A stretch of 64,000 nt of DNA, from assembly GCA_947476745.1 (NCBI GenBank), contig CANJRG010000004.1, positions 124,001 through 188,000 of the forward strand, given 5' to 3'. Of this stretch, positions 42,953-53,097 are shown piece by piece (position 1 is the stretch's first letter; each line of letters opens with the position of its first letter). Below the pieces are notes generated by a model. The model made no database searches, was not told where the DNA came from, and worked only from the letters and a program-made list of their open reading frames with translations. The translations under genes were made by a program, and so were the position numbers. This stretch comes from Acidimicrobiia bacterium. Lineage in GTDB: Bacteria; Actinomycetota; Acidimicrobiia; Acidimicrobiales; CAIXPF01.

Positions 42953-43914
42953 CGGGCACCGCCTGTTGTCCGGACGTACCAATCAGTATCGTTAGCCGAG
43001 CACGACCCCGGGTTCACCGCAAGGTGGGTCAGCGGCTCGACCATACCGGTCAGCAAGTCGGCTCCGGAGGTGGCACCGACCGACACGAGAGCGCCGAAGG
43101 CCCGGGCATGATCGCCGCCCACGGCGGGGTCGAGCAGGGCCTGGCGGGCATCGAGCAGTGCGGCGGCGAAACGGCCCGCCAAGCCATGTTCGAGGTAGTA
43201 CCGACTGAACGGGGTCGTGGCCGACAGCCGCTGCGCCACGGCATGGCGGAGCCGTTCCGATGCGTTCGACGGTCCGCACACGGCGGGTCGCGCCTGCAGC
43301 AACGCCAGCAACCCCACCAGCAGGTCGTCCCCCGACGGGGTGAGACCGGGCCCGAACCCCACCAGCGCATCGAGCACTGCGCCCGGGTCGCCTGCGGGCA
43401 CGGCCAGGACGTCGAGCACAGCGACGAACCGGGCACGCGCCGCGGAGTCACTGCGGCCACCCAGGGCGAGCGCTGCTTCCATCCCCTCGGCCATCGCCCG
43501 ACCCGGGTCCTGCGCCGACCCCGCATACCGCGTCCCAGCGCCGGCGGTCCCGGCGGGCGCCGACGCGGCATCACCCCGGCGGTGTTCCCACGACGTTGCG
43601 GCGCCGCGAAGAACCTCCCAGCGCGGACCCACCGCGGGCCGGAACTCCCAGCGATCGCCCTCGAAGATGACCTGGGCACCCGCCGCGGTGGCGGCGCGAC
43701 CGGCCAACGCCGCGACCTCGATACACACACCGCCCGGCACGCACCCGACGTCGGGGCCGTGCAGCATCCCCACCACCCGACCGTCACAGGACAGGTACCA
43801 CGCCCGGGCGGTCACCAGGCAGACCACGCCGTGGGCGGGGCCGCTCGGGGCGACATCGGACCAGGAACGAGCCCGAACCGACGTGCGCAACGCAGCAATC
43901 GTGCCGACGGTCAT
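42949..43914 (-). CDS. DUF2877 protein, AllH-like subunit
   Basis: 321 residues from ATG 43914, overlapping the upstream hydrolase stop. The DUF2877 hallmark is VGFGPGLTPSGDDLLVGLLALL, present at about residue 207; TTPFSRYYLEHGLAGRF lies in the second half. In E. coli the homologue YlbF (AllH) is the third subunit of oxamate carbamoyltransferase. Its place directly next to the AllF- and AllG-like genes supports a three-subunit enzyme. Confidence 0.82.
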   Translation of the reverse strand: MTVGTIAALRTSVRARSWSDVAPSGPAHGVVCLVTARAWYLSCDGRVVGMLHGPDVGCVPGGVCIEVAALAGRAATAAGAQVIFEGDRWEFRPAVGPRWEVLRGAATSWEHRRGDAASAPAGTAGAGTRYAGSAQDPGRAMAEGMEAALALGGRSDSAARARFVAVLDVLAVPAGDPGAVLDALVGFGPGLTPSGDDLLVGLLALLQARPAVCGPSNASERLRHAVAQRLSATTPFSRYYLEHGLAGRFAAALLDARQALLDPAVGGDHARAFGALVSVGATSGADLLTGMVEPLTHLAVNPGSCSANDTDWYVRTTGGAR

Positions 43915-44579
43915 CCCAGCGACCGGCACACGGCCGTGCTGGACGAGACCCAGGCGAAGATGGCGCCCTGGGCCTCGAACATCGCCAGGCCCACCCGCTG
44001 GAACTCGGGGAAGTAGGACCCGACGCAGTCCTCGAGCACCACGCACTCGAAACCGCGGTCGTTGGCCTCGCGCACCGTGGTGTGCACACAGACCTCGGTG
44101 GTCACCCCACACACCAGCAGCGTGCGGATCGAGCGGTCCCGCAGGATCAACTCGAGGTCGGTGGCGTAGAAGGCGCCCTTGCCGGGCTTGTCGATCACCG
44201 GCTCGCCGGGAAGCGGGGCCAGCTCGTCGATGATGTCGTGGCCGCTCTCACCGCGCACCAGGATCCGGCCCATCGGACCATCGGTGCCGATGAAGCGCTT
44301 CCCGCCCCGTTCGAGCTTGGACTGCGGGCAGTCGGTCAGGTCGGGCCGATGCCCTTCCCGGGTATGGATGACCAGCAGACCTGCGGCACGAGCCGCGTCG
44401 AGCACGGACCTCGTCGGTTCGATCGTGGTGCGCAGCAGACCGACGTCGTTGCCCAGCAACTCGCCGAACCCGCCGGGTTCGAGGAAGTCGCGCTGCATGT
44501 CGATCACCACCAACGCCGTGCGCGTGGGGTCCATCACCGCCGGGAACGGTCGTGCCGGTAGGTCGATCAGGTCACTCAT
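43911..44579 (-). CDS. Second isochorismatase-like cysteine hydrolase of the ureide operon
   Basis: 222 residues from ATG 44579. Catalytic triad of the family: Asp in VVIDMQRDFLEPGG, Lys in [15 protein letters not shown] and Cys in GVTTEVCVHTT. It is a clear paralogue of the BiuH-like gene two genes upstream (same [14 protein letters not shown] and REANDRGFEC segments) but differs at the N-terminus and at the end. Candidate substrates are triuret (TrtA-type), a carbamoylated amide or ureidoacid; I cannot decide. Both ends overlap neighbours by four bases, so it acts in the same pathway. Confidence 0.85.
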   Translation of the reverse strand: MSDLIDLPARPFPAVMDPTRTALVVIDMQRDFLEPGGFGELLGNDVGLLRTTIEPTRSVLDAARAAGLLVIHTREGHRPDLTDCPQSKLERGGKRFIGTDGPMGRILVRGESGHDIIDELAPLPGEPVIDKPGKGAFYATDLELILRDRSIRTLLVCGVTTEVCVHTTVREANDRGFECVVLEDCVGSYFPEFQRVGLAMFEAQGAIFAWVSSSTAVCRSLG

Positions 44580-46375
44580 CGCTGCTCCAGGTAAGCCCGC
44601 CACCCGCCGAAGCGTGTCACCTCGGCGGCGCCCTCGAGAGCGTAGGGCTCGCAGACGAAGCCGCTGTGCCAACGACCGTCGGCCAGCTCAATCGAGCCGA
44701 TCGCCAACGGGGGCGGTACCTCGGCCACGAACGAGCCGAACGCCGCCTCGCCAAGGGCCCAGACCTCGACCGCGATGGCCGAGCCGCCCTCGCGAACGCG
44801 TTGCATGCCGGGTTTCGGGGGCGTGGTATCGGGCAGGGCGAACAGCCGGTACGCCGGCGCGGTCGACGTCGCAGCCAGCAGCCGGGCCCCGCGTTGGGTG
44901 AGCTGGTGGTTGAGCGCCATGCCGCTGAGGTGCGCACCCACCACCACCAGGGACTGCTCGCCGGGCCCGACCGGCACCGGCGGCCACGACGTCACGTCCT
45001 CGCCGAGCAGTCCCATGGCGAGATCGGCCAGCGGCTCGTCGCTCCAGGCCGGGCCGATCAGCTGGACCCCGTTCGGCATGCCATCGGCCCGACGCGGGCC
45101 GGGTAGGGCCACGGCCGCCATACCCAGCAGGTTGGTGAAGGTCGTGAACCGGCCCAGCGCGCTGTTCGCGCCGAGCGGATCGGCGGCGACCTGTTCGGGG
45201 GTGGTGACCCCGGGGATGGTCGGCAGCAGCAATGCGTCGATGTCGTTCCACAGCGCGGCGTGTTGCCGGCCGGCCGCGGCCAGCCGGTACTCGGCGGCGT
45301 AGGCGTCGGTGGCCGTCGTCGCCATCGACCCGGAGATGATCGACGCCACGACCGGGTCGGCATCGGGTGGCCCGGCGGCGAGGAACGCTCCGACGGCAAC
45401 CGCGCGCTCAGCGGTGAAGGGCCCGCCGTAGAGCCAGCTGCCGACCTCGAGCAGGCCGGCGATGTCGACCTCGACCAGCTCGAGGGCGGGCTGTGTCTCG
45501 GCCAGCGACGCCACGTACGCCGCGAACGCCACGGCCACCGGCTCCTCGCAGTACGTCGCCAGACCCGACGGTATGCCGAGGCGTCGTACGGGGGCGGCGA
45601 CCGGCCCGGGTGTGCTCGACCAGGGGTCGCCGGGATCAGGTCCGGCCATGACCGCGGCCACGGTCCGGGCGTCGGCCACGTTCGCGGCGAACACCGTGAT
45701 GCAGTCGATGCGACGCACCGCCGGGACGCTCCCGGTGTTGGGCACCCGACCCGGAGTCGGCTTCAGGCCCACCAGCTCGCACAACGCAGCGGGCACCCGG
45801 CCCGAGCCGGCGGTGTCGGTGCCCAGGGCGAAGGGAACCAGGCCCCGGGCGACGGCCACCGCGGAGCCCGAGCTCGACCCGCCGGGGACCAGGGTCGGAT
45901 GCACCGGATTGCGGGGCGTGCCGTAGGGCGACCGGGTGCCCACCAGGCCGGTGGCGAACTGGTCGAGGTTGACCTTGGCCACCGGGATCGCGCCCGCCGC
46001 CCGGAGCCGGGCAACGGCGACCGCGTCGCGCTGGGCCGGATACCCGTAGGACGGGCAGGCCGCGGTGGTGGTTGCCCCGGCCACGTCGATGTTGTCCTTG
46101 ACCACGAAGGGAATGCCGAACAACGGCAGCTCGGCCGCGCTCGACGCCGGCATCTGGTCGAGCGCGTCGGCCCGTTCGCGGGCCTGGGCCACGAGCGGGT
46201 CGCCGATGACGACCGCCGGATCGTCGAGCGACGCGAGCTGCGCCAGGACCGCATCGATCACCGAGCGGACGGTGCTGCCGTCGCGGTAGCGGTCCCGGTA
46301 GGACGACAGCGGCACCGTGGCCGCCAACTGCCCGCCCTCGGACCCTGGCTCGGAACCGGCTTCGTTCGGGTTCAT
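44576..46375 (-). CDS. atzF: Allophanate hydrolase
   Basis: 599 residues from ATG 46375, close to the 605 of known AtzF. The N-terminal amidase-signature domain has the Ser-Ser-Lys triad: Lys93 in [11 protein letters not shown], the cis-Ser in [10 protein letters not shown] and the nucleophile Ser191 in [12 protein letters not shown]. From about residue 470 the C-terminal domain typical of AtzF/urea amidolyase follows ([20 protein letters not shown]). It turns allophanate into ammonia and CO2, the product step after biuret hydrolase. ATGA overlaps at both ends tie it to the two cysteine hydrolases. Confidence 0.9.
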   Translation of the reverse strand: MNPNEAGSEPGSEGGQLAATVPLSSYRDRYRDGSTVRSVIDAVLAQLASLDDPAVVIGDPLVAQARERADALDQMPASSAAELPLFGIPFVVKDNIDVAGATTTAACPSYGYPAQRDAVAVARLRAAGAIPVAKVNLDQFATGLVGTRSPYGTPRNPVHPTLVPGGSSSGSAVAVARGLVPFALGTDTAGSGRVPAALCELVGLKPTPGRVPNTGSVPAVRRIDCITVFAANVADARTVAAVMAGPDPGDPWSSTPGPVAAPVRRLGIPSGLATYCEEPVAVAFAAYVASLAETQPALELVEVDIAGLLEVGSWLYGGPFTAERAVAVGAFLAAGPPDADPVVASIISGSMATTATDAYAAEYRLAAAGRQHAALWNDIDALLLPTIPGVTTPEQVAADPLGANSALGRFTTFTNLLGMAAVALPGPRRADGMPNGVQLIGPAWSDEPLADLAMGLLGEDVTSWPPVPVGPGEQSLVVVGAHLSGMALNHQLTQRGARLLAATSTAPAYRLFALPDTTPPKPGMQRVREGGSAIAVEVWALGEAAFGSFVAEVPPPLAIGSIELADGRWHSGFVCEPYALEGAAEVTRFGGWRAYLEQR

Positions 46376-47055
46376 ACGGCGAGCGCTTCGATCAGTGCCG
46401 AGGACGGGGCGATGGCGCCGAACACGCCGCCCTGCATGGTGATCATCTTCAGTGCAGCGCGGTAGTTGCCCTCGTCGGTGGCCCCGGTGCAGTCGGTCAG
46501 CAGCAGACACTCGTAGCCGCGGTCGTTGGCCTCACGCATGGTGGTGTGCACGCAGACATCGGTGGTGATGCCGGTGAAGATCAAGTGGGTGATGCCGCGA
46601 AGACGCAGCACCAGGTCGAGGTCGGTGGCGTAGAACGCACCCTTGCCGGGCTTGTCGATGACGACCTCGCCCTCGATCGGGGCGACCTCGGGGACGATCT
46701 CCCAGCCGGGCTCGCCTCGCACCAGGATGCGTCCACACGGGCCGGCGTCACCGATGCCGGCACCGATGGACTTGGAGCGCCACAGCTTGTTGGCCGGGCA
46801 GTCGCTGAGGTCGGGCCGATGACCCTCACGGGTGTGCACGACGTGCAGGCCGGCGGCACGGGCGGCAGCCAGCACCACCGCGGTCGGCGCGAGTCCGCCC
46901 CGGGTCAGCGCCAGGTCGTAGCCCATGGCGTCCACGTACCCGCCTGGACCGCAGAAATCGGTCTGCCAGTCGATGCAGAGCAGCGCCGTGCGGCTGGGGT
47001 CGATCGGGCCGTCGTAGGGCCAGACGTAGGGTTCGGCGGCGACCTGGGTCGGCAC
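46372..47055 (-). CDS. biuH: Biuret amidohydrolase (isochorismatase-like cysteine hydrolase)
   Basis: 227 residues from GTG 47055, chosen for the GAGGAG site eight bases upstream; an in-frame ATG at 47145 adds 30 residues. The sequence follows Rhizobium BiuH as I remember it nearly throughout: [106 protein letters not shown] and MQGGVFG. The triad is Asp (CIDWQTDF), Lys (DKPGKG) and Cys (TDVCVH). It hydrolyses biuret to allophanate and ammonia. The next gene is allophanate hydrolase, which supports the call. Confidence 0.88.
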   Translation of the reverse strand: MPTQVAAEPYVWPYDGPIDPSRTALLCIDWQTDFCGPGGYVDAMGYDLALTRGGLAPTAVVLAAARAAGLHVVHTREGHRPDLSDCPANKLWRSKSIGAGIGDAGPCGRILVRGEPGWEIVPEVAPIEGEVVIDKPGKGAFYATDLDLVLRLRGITHLIFTGITTDVCVHTTMREANDRGYECLLLTDCTGATDEGNYRAALKMITMQGGVFGAIAPSSALIEALAV

Positions 47056-47131
47056 AGTGGGCTCCTCGGGCTTCGGGGTGTTCGGGATCACGGACTCGGC
47101 GGGACGGAACGACGTTCCTTCCCGCCCGGCG

Positions 47132-47164
47132 GGCCGCCGGACCACTTGGCATGGTCCGGCGGCC
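47132..47164. terminator. Strong hairpin between the lipoprotein and biuH genes
   Basis: Arms GGCCGCCGGACCA and TGGTCCGGCGGCC with a seven-base loop. On the minus strand it lies after the substrate-binding gene, where partial terminators or mRNA-stabilising hairpins are common in importer operons. Confidence 0.7.
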
Positions 47165-47217
47165 GGGGAATCGGCCGTCCCCAGAAGAATGGAACCGGCC
47201 GGTCGGTTGGGGTCGGG

Positions 47218-48402
47218 TCAGTTCTTGGGGAGCTCGCCGACGACGCCCTTGACGAACTTGGTGTTCGCCTTCTCGATGGCGGCGTAGTCCGGCACCTCGC
47301 CGGCCTTGAACATGACCGATCCGTCCTGGAACTTGACCTCACCGGTGAACGGCGAGCCGTCCTTGCATATCTTGACCTTCTGGTCCTCGATCAGCTTCTT
47401 GGTGGCGGCATCGACCATGGTGCCGAACTTCGACTGTACGAAGGGGTTCTTGCCGTCCTTGCAGCCGGCACGGTAGTTGGCGTTGTACGGCGAGCCGGTG
47501 AACTTGCCTTCCTTGGCGGTCTTCACGATGTCGTTGTATATGTCGGCCCAGGCCCACTCGGAACCGGCGACCCAGCCCTTGGGAGCCAGCGACGACGCAT
47601 CGGCGTGGTAGCCGACCACCATCTTGCCCGCCTCCTCGGCGGCCTTGGTGATGGTCGCGGTGCAGTCCTGGTGCTGGGTGATGACGTCCACGCCCTGGGC
47701 GAAGAGGCTCTTGGCCGCTTCCGCCTGCTTGGCGGGATCACACCAGCTCGAGGTGTTGACCACGTAGGTCTGCACCGCCGGGTTCACCGACGCCGCGCCC
47801 AATTGGAAGGCGTTGATGTTGGCGATGGTCTGCGGGATGGGGAAGGCGTACACGTAGCCCAACTTGTTGGTCTTGGTGGCCTTACCGGCGGCGATACCGG
47901 CGAGGTAGACCGGCTCGTACACGGTGCCGAAGTAGGTGCCGGCGTTCTTGGGGACCGCCTTGGAGATGAAGTTGCCCTGGCCGACCACGGCGACGTCGGG
48001 GTGCGCCTCGGCGACCTTGAGGCCCGGATCGAGGTGACCGTAGGAGGTGGCGAAGATGATCTTCGCCCCGCCCGCGATCATCTTCTCCATGACGCGGGTG
48101 GCGTTGTCGTCCTCGGGTACGTTCTCGGCGGTGAGCACTTCCATGTCGGGGAAGGCCTTCTTGACCGCCTGGCTGCCGGCGTAGGCAGCCTGGTTGTAGC
48201 CATAGTCGTCCTTGGGACCGACGAAGATGAAGCCGACCTTCTTGGAGCCGGCACCGGGGCCGCTGCCCGTCGAGGCTGCGCCTTCAGCCGCGTTGTCGGC
48301 CTTGGCCGAGTCTTCGGAGGCACTGTCGGATGAGCCGCTGCACGCCGCCGCGGTCAGCGCGACGGACACGGCGAGGGCCGGGAGGAACCAACGTGTACGC
48401 AA
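47218..48402 (-). CDS. BMP-family ABC transporter substrate-binding lipoprotein
   Basis: 394 residues from a TTG start with GAAAGG upstream. The N-terminus MRTRWFLPALAVSVALTAAACSGSS is a lipoprotein signal with the lipid Cys at 21. The body follows the BMP (PnrA/BmpA) pattern: VGFIFVGPKDDYGYNQAAY, FGTVYEPVYLAGIAAG and WAWADIYNDIVKTAKEGKF. BMP proteins bind purine nucleosides or other small nitrogen compounds; the operon points to biuret or a purine-derived ureide. Gaps of 162 and 66 bases separate it from biuH and the permease. Confidence 0.9.
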   Translation of the reverse strand: MRTRWFLPALAVSVALTAAACSGSSDSASEDSAKADNAAEGAASTGSGPGAGSKKVGFIFVGPKDDYGYNQAAYAGSQAVKKAFPDMEVLTAENVPEDDNATRVMEKMIAGGAKIIFATSYGHLDPGLKVAEAHPDVAVVGQGNFISKAVPKNAGTYFGTVYEPVYLAGIAAGKATKTNKLGYVYAFPIPQTIANINAFQLGAASVNPAVQTYVVNTSSWCDPAKQAEAAKSLFAQGVDVITQHQDCTATITKAAEEAGKMVVGYHADASSLAPKGWVAGSEWAWADIYNDIVKTAKEGKFTGSPYNANYRAGCKDGKNPFVQSKFGTMVDAATKKLIEDQKVKICKDGSPFTGEVKFQDGSVMFKAGEVPDYAAIEKANTKFVKGVVGELPKN

Positions 48403-48468
48403 GGGGGGAGCCTTTCTTTCTTCTTGTGGATTTCGGTGGAACCGATGACCGGCGCGACGCTGCGCCCC

Positions 48469-49386
48469 TCAGCGGGTGGGTTGGGCGTCGAAGACCTTCG
48501 ACAAGCCCTCCGGCACGTCACGCAGCTGGCGACGACCGAAGACGATGAGCACGACGAGCGTCACCACGTAGGGCACGGCGTCGAGCGCGAACTGGTTGAT
48601 CCCGAAGCCGCGGGCCTGCAGAGCCGGCGACAGGGCGAGAGCGGCACCGAACAGGTAGGCACCCCCGGCCACCCGGATCGGCCGGCGGGAGGCGAACATG
48701 ACCACCGCCACCGCCACGAAACCCCGGCCGACGGCCATGTTCTCGAACCAGGCCTTGGTGTATGCCGTGGACAGGTGCACCCCGCCGAGGCCGGCGAGCA
48801 TGCCGCCACCGACCACCGCGGCGTACTGGATGGGGCGAACACGGTGGCCGTGGGCAACCAGCACCTCGCTGCGCTCCCCCGAGGCCCGCAGCAGCACGCC
48901 CCAGCGGCTGCGGAACAGGAACCACGACAGCAGCGGCACCAAGGCGTACGACAGGTACACGAGGGGGTCCTGTTCGAAGAACACCGGTCCGATGAACGGG
49001 ATCGCCGACAGGCCCGGAATGGCCACCGGCGAGAAGGTCGGAGCCACGGCCTGCACGTAGGTGACCCCGAACAACGAGGTGAGCCCGAGACCCAGGAACA
49101 ACACCACGAGGCCGGAGGCGAGCTGGTTCGCGCCACGGGAGAGCACCATGTAGGCATGGACTAGGGCCAGCAGGCCGCCCGCAACGGCACCGGCGAAGGC
49201 GCCCAGCCACGGATGGCCGGTCTCCGCGGCCACGGCGTAGCCGGCCAGGGCACCGGCCAGCATCGAGCCCTCGGTGCCGAGGTTGACCACTCCGGCCCGC
49301 TCCGACACCGACTCACCCAGCGCGGCGTACAGGATCGACGTGCCGCCCCGTATGCCACCGGTGAACACTTCAGTCACGATGGTCAT
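48469..49386 (-). CDS. BMP-type ABC transporter permease 2
   Basis: 305 residues, hydrophobic throughout with about eight spans. The region ERAGVVNLGTEGSMLAGALAGY is the classic sugar/nucleoside-permease (BPD_transp_2) motif, and LLRASGERSEVLVAHGHRVRPIQ is the ATPase-contact loop. It pairs with the other permease; the start overlaps that gene's stop. Confidence 0.92.
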   Translation of the reverse strand: MTIVTEVFTGGIRGGTSILYAALGESVSERAGVVNLGTEGSMLAGALAGYAVAAETGHPWLGAFAGAVAGGLLALVHAYMVLSRGANQLASGLVVLFLGLGLTSLFGVTYVQAVAPTFSPVAIPGLSAIPFIGPVFFEQDPLVYLSYALVPLLSWFLFRSRWGVLLRASGERSEVLVAHGHRVRPIQYAAVVGGGMLAGLGGVHLSTAYTKAWFENMAVGRGFVAVAVVMFASRRPIRVAGGAYLFGAALALSPALQARGFGINQFALDAVPYVVTLVVLIVFGRRQLRDVPEGLSKVFDAQPTR

Positions 49387-50525
49387 CGCGCGGCCTCCCG
49401 CTTCGTGGCGAACCCGAATACACCGAGCAGCAGTAGCGCCATGAGCACGTTGACACCGGCGGCCGGAAGGCCGGAGTCGAGCTGCAGGCTGTCACCGCCG
49501 ATCACGATGCCCGACAGCAGCAGGCACGAGAGCATCACGCCGATCGGCTTGTGCCCGGCCAACCACGATGCCAGGTAGGCGACATAGCCGTAACCGAGCA
49601 CGAACCCGCTGCGCAGCTTGAACTCGGCCCCGGCGAGTTGCGTGAAGCCGCCCAGGCCGGCCAGGGCGCCGCCGACGAGCATTGCGGTCAGCAGCAGGAC
49701 GCCGACCTTGAGGCCGGCCCGCCGGGCCGCTTCGGGGTTGCCGCCGACCACCCGGAGGCGGAAACCCCAGCTGGTGGTCCGGAAAACCAGGTACACCGCC
49801 ACCACGGCGATCACCGACAGCAGCAGACCGAGGTGCAGCCGGGTATCGCCCAGCAACGGCAGACGGTCGGCCTTGTCCAGCGCCCGGGTGGCGGGCTGCC
49901 CCGAACCCTCCCGGTCCTTCCATCGTTCGTAGATGAGGAAGTACATGATGTCGAGGGCGACGTAGTTGAGCAGCAACGTGGTGACCGACTCGCTGATGCC
50001 GCCCTTGAGCCGCAGGATCGCAGCGAGCCCCGACCACAGCGCTCCGGCGATCCCCGCAGCCACCGCCATGAGCACCAGGGCCACCGGCCCGTTCACCGCA
50101 CCGTCGAGCAACAGCGACATGCCCATCGCAGCGACGCCACCCATGATGAGCTGGCCCTCACCACCGACATTGATCAGGCCGGCCCGCGCGGGCACGGCGA
50201 CCGCCAAACCCGCCAGAATCAGCGGCGTCGCCCGTACGGCGATACCGGCAAGGGAGGTGCTACTGGTGAACGTGCTGGTGAACATGTCGCGATAGGCGGC
50301 GAGCGGGTTCACCCCCTTGATCAGCATCAGCACGGCGAACAGCCCCATCGCTCCCCCGAGAGCCACCAGCAGGCGCAGCGCCGCAGCCGCGAAGCCGTTG
50401 TCGGGTCGCCAGCGCAGGACCCGGCGCTGCGCGGCCCGGGCTGCCGCTGGGGACGCACCGCCGTCGTCGTCTGCGGCCGGTGGGGTCGCCGTCGAGGACC
50501 TGCTCCCGCTCACATCGGTGCTCAT
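49383..50525 (-). CDS. BMP-type ABC transporter permease 1
   Basis: 380 residues. The first 45 form a polar cytoplasmic tail, then about nine spans. [22 protein letters not shown] is the permease motif and [21 protein letters not shown] the ATPase-contact loop. It overlaps the ATPase gene (ATGA) on one side and permease 2 on the other, so the three are translationally coupled. Confidence 0.92.
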   Translation of the reverse strand: MSTDVSGSRSSTATPPAADDDGGASPAAARAAQRRVLRWRPDNGFAAAALRLLVALGGAMGLFAVLMLIKGVNPLAAYRDMFTSTFTSSTSLAGIAVRATPLILAGLAVAVPARAGLINVGGEGQLIMGGVAAMGMSLLLDGAVNGPVALVLMAVAAGIAGALWSGLAAILRLKGGISESVTTLLLNYVALDIMYFLIYERWKDREGSGQPATRALDKADRLPLLGDTRLHLGLLLSVIAVVAVYLVFRTTSWGFRLRVVGGNPEAARRAGLKVGVLLLTAMLVGGALAGLGGFTQLAGAEFKLRSGFVLGYGYVAYLASWLAGHKPIGVMLSCLLLSGIVIGGDSLQLDSGLPAAGVNVLMALLLLGVFGFATKREAAR

Positions 50526-52078
50526 CGGGAACCCTCTCCTGCAGTGCCTACCAGGTCCGCGCCGAGCATGAGTCGGCCCACCTGATAGCGATCGCTTTGT
50601 CCGGGGTCGACCACACCGGCGACCGCGCCGGCGTGCATCACGGCGATGCGGTCCGACAACTCGAACAGTTCGTCGAGGTCCTCGGAGATGAGCAGGACCC
50701 CGGCTCCGTCGGCTCGCCGCTCGAGCAACAGCTCCTGGGTCCGGCGGGTGGTGGCCACGTCGAGCCCACGGCTCGGATAGGCCGCCACGATCAGCGCGGA
50801 CGGCGCCCCGAGGGCCCGTACCAACATGATCCGCTGGATGTTGCCGCCCGAGAGGCTCTGCAGGATCCGCTCGCCGTGCGCCCCCTGCAGGCCGCAGGCC
50901 GCGTTGCGCTCGTCGTAGCGGCGCATGACCGCGGCCCAGTCGATGCCCCAGCCCTTGCGCACCGCCTGCAGGTCGTCGAGGGCGACGTGGGCGAACACGC
51001 TCAGGCCAGGCACGACCGCGTCGGCCAGCGGGTCCTCGGGGACCCCGACAGCGCCGGCGGCGAGGGCCCGGCGGGCGGTGGCACGGCTCATGTCGACACC
51101 GTTGAGGGTCACCGCACCGCTGGTGGCCCGGCGGAGCCCGAGGGCCAGCTCGTAGAGGGGAAGCTGGCCGTTACCGGCAACCCCGGCGACCCCGACGATC
51201 TCGCCGGGGAACACGTCGAGGTCGACGTCGTCGAGCAGGTTGCCGCGGCGCGCTTCCTTGACGGTGACCGCCCGGAGCGACAACACCGCTGCGGGTCGCT
51301 CGGCCGGCGTGGGCCTGGCTTCGGGCAGCGGGTTGACCCGGCGACCCACCATCGCCTCGATCAGCTCGCTGTCGCTGCGGGTCGAGGGGTCGATCCCGTC
51401 GCAGATGAGCTTGCCGCCGCGCAGGATGGTGACCCGATCCGCGATGGAGCGCGATTCGGCGAGCTTGTGGGTGATGACCACCACCGACAGACCGCCTTCG
51501 CGCAGGGTCCGCAACCCGTTGAAGAGGTCGTCGACCTCCTGCGGGGCAAGCACGCTGGTGGGCTCGTCGAGGATCACCAGGCGGGCACCGGCGAGCAACA
51601 CCTTGAGGATCTCGACCCGCTGGCGTTCGCCGATGGACAGGTCACGGATTGTCGCCGAAGGGTCGACCGCCAGGCCGTAGGTGCTCGCCGCTTCCTCGAT
51701 CCGTCTGGCGAGCGCTCGCCGGTCGAGGCGGATCCCGCGCAGCGGCAGCGCCATCGACACGTTCTCGGTGACGGTCAGGGCCGGGACGAGCCGGAGATCC
51801 TGGAAAACCATGCCGATGCCGTTGGCCCGCGCCACTGCCGGGCTGGTGACCGCCACCTCGGTACCGCGCACCCGGATGGTGCCGCCCTCCGGTGGGTACA
51901 GGCCGTAGATGACCTTCATCAGGGTCGACTTGCCGGCGCCGTTCTCGCCGAGCACGGCGTGGACCTCACCCTCGTGCACGGTGAGGTCCACGGCGTCGTT
52001 GGCCACCAGCGGGCCGAACACCTTGGTGATGCCGCGCGCCTCGAGCAACGGGACGGGCGGACTGCCGGGCGCGTTCAT
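50522..52078 (-). CDS. BMP-type ABC transporter ATP-binding protein (two ABC domains)
   Basis: 518 residues. Domain 1: Walker [12 protein letters not shown], signature [12 protein letters not shown], Walker [12 protein letters not shown]. Domain 2: a degenerate Walker [15 protein letters not shown], signature [13 protein letters not shown] and an altered Walker [14 protein letters not shown], as is normal for this RbsA-like class where only the first site hydrolyses efficiently. The chain drives import through the two permeases. Confidence 0.93.
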   Translation of the reverse strand: MNAPGSPPVPLLEARGITKVFGPLVANDAVDLTVHEGEVHAVLGENGAGKSTLMKVIYGLYPPEGGTIRVRGTEVAVTSPAVARANGIGMVFQDLRLVPALTVTENVSMALPLRGIRLDRRALARRIEEAASTYGLAVDPSATIRDLSIGERQRVEILKVLLAGARLVILDEPTSVLAPQEVDDLFNGLRTLREGGLSVVVITHKLAESRSIADRVTILRGGKLICDGIDPSTRSDSELIEAMVGRRVNPLPEARPTPAERPAAVLSLRAVTVKEARRGNLLDDVDLDVFPGEIVGVAGVAGNGQLPLYELALGLRRATSGAVTLNGVDMSRATARRALAAGAVGVPEDPLADAVVPGLSVFAHVALDDLQAVRKGWGIDWAAVMRRYDERNAACGLQGAHGERILQSLSGGNIQRIMLVRALGAPSALIVAAYPSRGLDVATTRRTQELLLERRADGAGVLLISEDLDELFELSDRIAVMHAGAVAGVVDPGQSDRYQVGRLMLGADLVGTAGEGSR

Positions 52079-52821
52079 CGGCGGACTCCTCGGGCCATGC
52101 GGGCCAGCGCTTCGAGCGCCCGCTCCTCGACCACGGCCATGGACCCGGCGAGGTGAGCAGTGAAGGTCGCCTCCGCCGCGACCAGGTCACCGGCGAGCAC
52201 TTGCTCGACGATGGCGAGGTGTTCGTCGATGGTCGCCGCGATGCGCTCCTCGCTGAGGAAGTCGTACATGCGGATCAGGCGGATGCGCTCGTTGACGCCG
52301 TGCAGCAACTCGGCCAGGACCCGGTTGCCGGCAGCGACGGCCAGGGTCTCGTGGAAGGACTCGTCCACCAGCACGAAGTCGGGGTCGGGCTCGGGCCGCA
52401 CGCCGTCGCGCAGTGCCCGCCACTGCACGGCCAGATCCTCGAGCAGTGCGCGGTCGTGCACCGTGCCGAGGCGGGCCGGGCGGCCGATGGCCTGCAGCTC
52501 GAGGGCGGCGCGTACCTCGTAGAGCTGGCGCATCACGTCGGTGTCGGGCAGGCAGGGCCGGAAGCCGCCGTCGGGGTGGACCTCGACGAGCCCCTCCCCG
52601 CTCAGCCGCCGCAGGGCCTCGCGCACCGGGGTCCGGGACACGTCGAGCTCGCCGGCGAGACGGGCCTCGACGAGGCGGGTGTTGAGCGGGAACTCGCCTC
52701 GCAACAACTGGGTCTTGAGCGTCCGATAGGCCACATCCGCGAGCGTCGTCATCCCTGCGTGGGCATCGAGGAACTCACGTTCACGGCCTTCGGGGCCGGC
52801 GGTGTGCCGATCGGTATACAT
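52075..52821 (-). CDS. GntR (FCD subfamily) regulator of the ureide operon
   Basis: 248 residues from ATG 52821, read as leaderless (TACGGT box eight bases upstream); ATG 52752 would drop 23 residues and leave the body intact. The winged helix reads [20 protein letters not shown], then [24 protein letters not shown]; the FCD effector domain has the metal/ligand histidines in FHETLA and the DEHLAI segment. It heads the operon with an ATGA overlap to the ATPase gene, and a 20-bp palindrome over its start suggests autorepression. Confidence 0.87.
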   Translation of the reverse strand: MYTDRHTAGPEGREREFLDAHAGMTTLADVAYRTLKTQLLRGEFPLNTRLVEARLAGELDVSRTPVREALRRLSGEGLVEVHPDGGFRPCLPDTDVMRQLYEVRAALELQAIGRPARLGTVHDRALLEDLAVQWRALRDGVRPEPDPDFVLVDESFHETLAVAAGNRVLAELLHGVNERIRLIRMYDFLSEERIAATIDEHLAIVEQVLAGDLVAAEATFTAHLAGSMAVVEERALEALARMARGVRR

Positions 52822-52832
52822 CGATGTGCACC
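52813..52832. promoter_or_regulatory. 20-bp palindromic operator overlapping the GntR-gene promoter
   Basis: GGTATACATCGATGTGCACC reads the same on both strands apart from four purine/purine or pyrimidine/pyrimidine changes; the central ten bases ACATCGATGT are a perfect palindrome. It covers the last bases of the -10 box and the presumed start point, so bound protein should block transcription of the operon. Confidence 0.7.
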
Positions 52833-52835
52833 GTA
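52830..52835 (-). promoter_or_regulatory. -10 box TACGGT of the ureide operon
   Basis: On the minus strand TACGGT ends eight bases before ATG 52821. It overlaps the palindrome by three bases. Confidence 0.5.
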
Positions 52836-53097
52836 GGAATCCGATGTGTGCAAAACATTGCTGAGTTGTGAACCGTCGTTGCGTCGGCATGAACCACTGT
52901 TGCCGATGGCTTACACGTTTCTGAACATCTCGTCCCGTTGGGTGAACTTCCGCCGCCGCCGACCACCGTCAGTCACCGATCGCCCGGTTCGAGCAGTGTC
53001 GCGCACCTCGCACAGGTAACAACGCCCGGGTGCTGCAGCACCCGGGCTCCACGGCCCGCGGGCACGGTGACCCTCGGGCCCCACTGATGGGGTCGGC
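52836..53097. other. Gene-free region upstream of the GntR gene
   Basis: About 260 bases without a credible gene. It holds the terminator at 53024-53047 and a relatively A/T-rich part (52840-52930) upstream of the operon promoter, where -35 and activator sites could lie. Confidence 0.6.
53024..53047. terminator. Terminator of the SnoaL-like gene
   Basis: A perfect 24-bp palindrome (arm GCCCGGGTGCTG) followed on the minus strand by GTTGTTAC. It isolates the ureide operon from the gene upstream. Confidence 0.8.
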
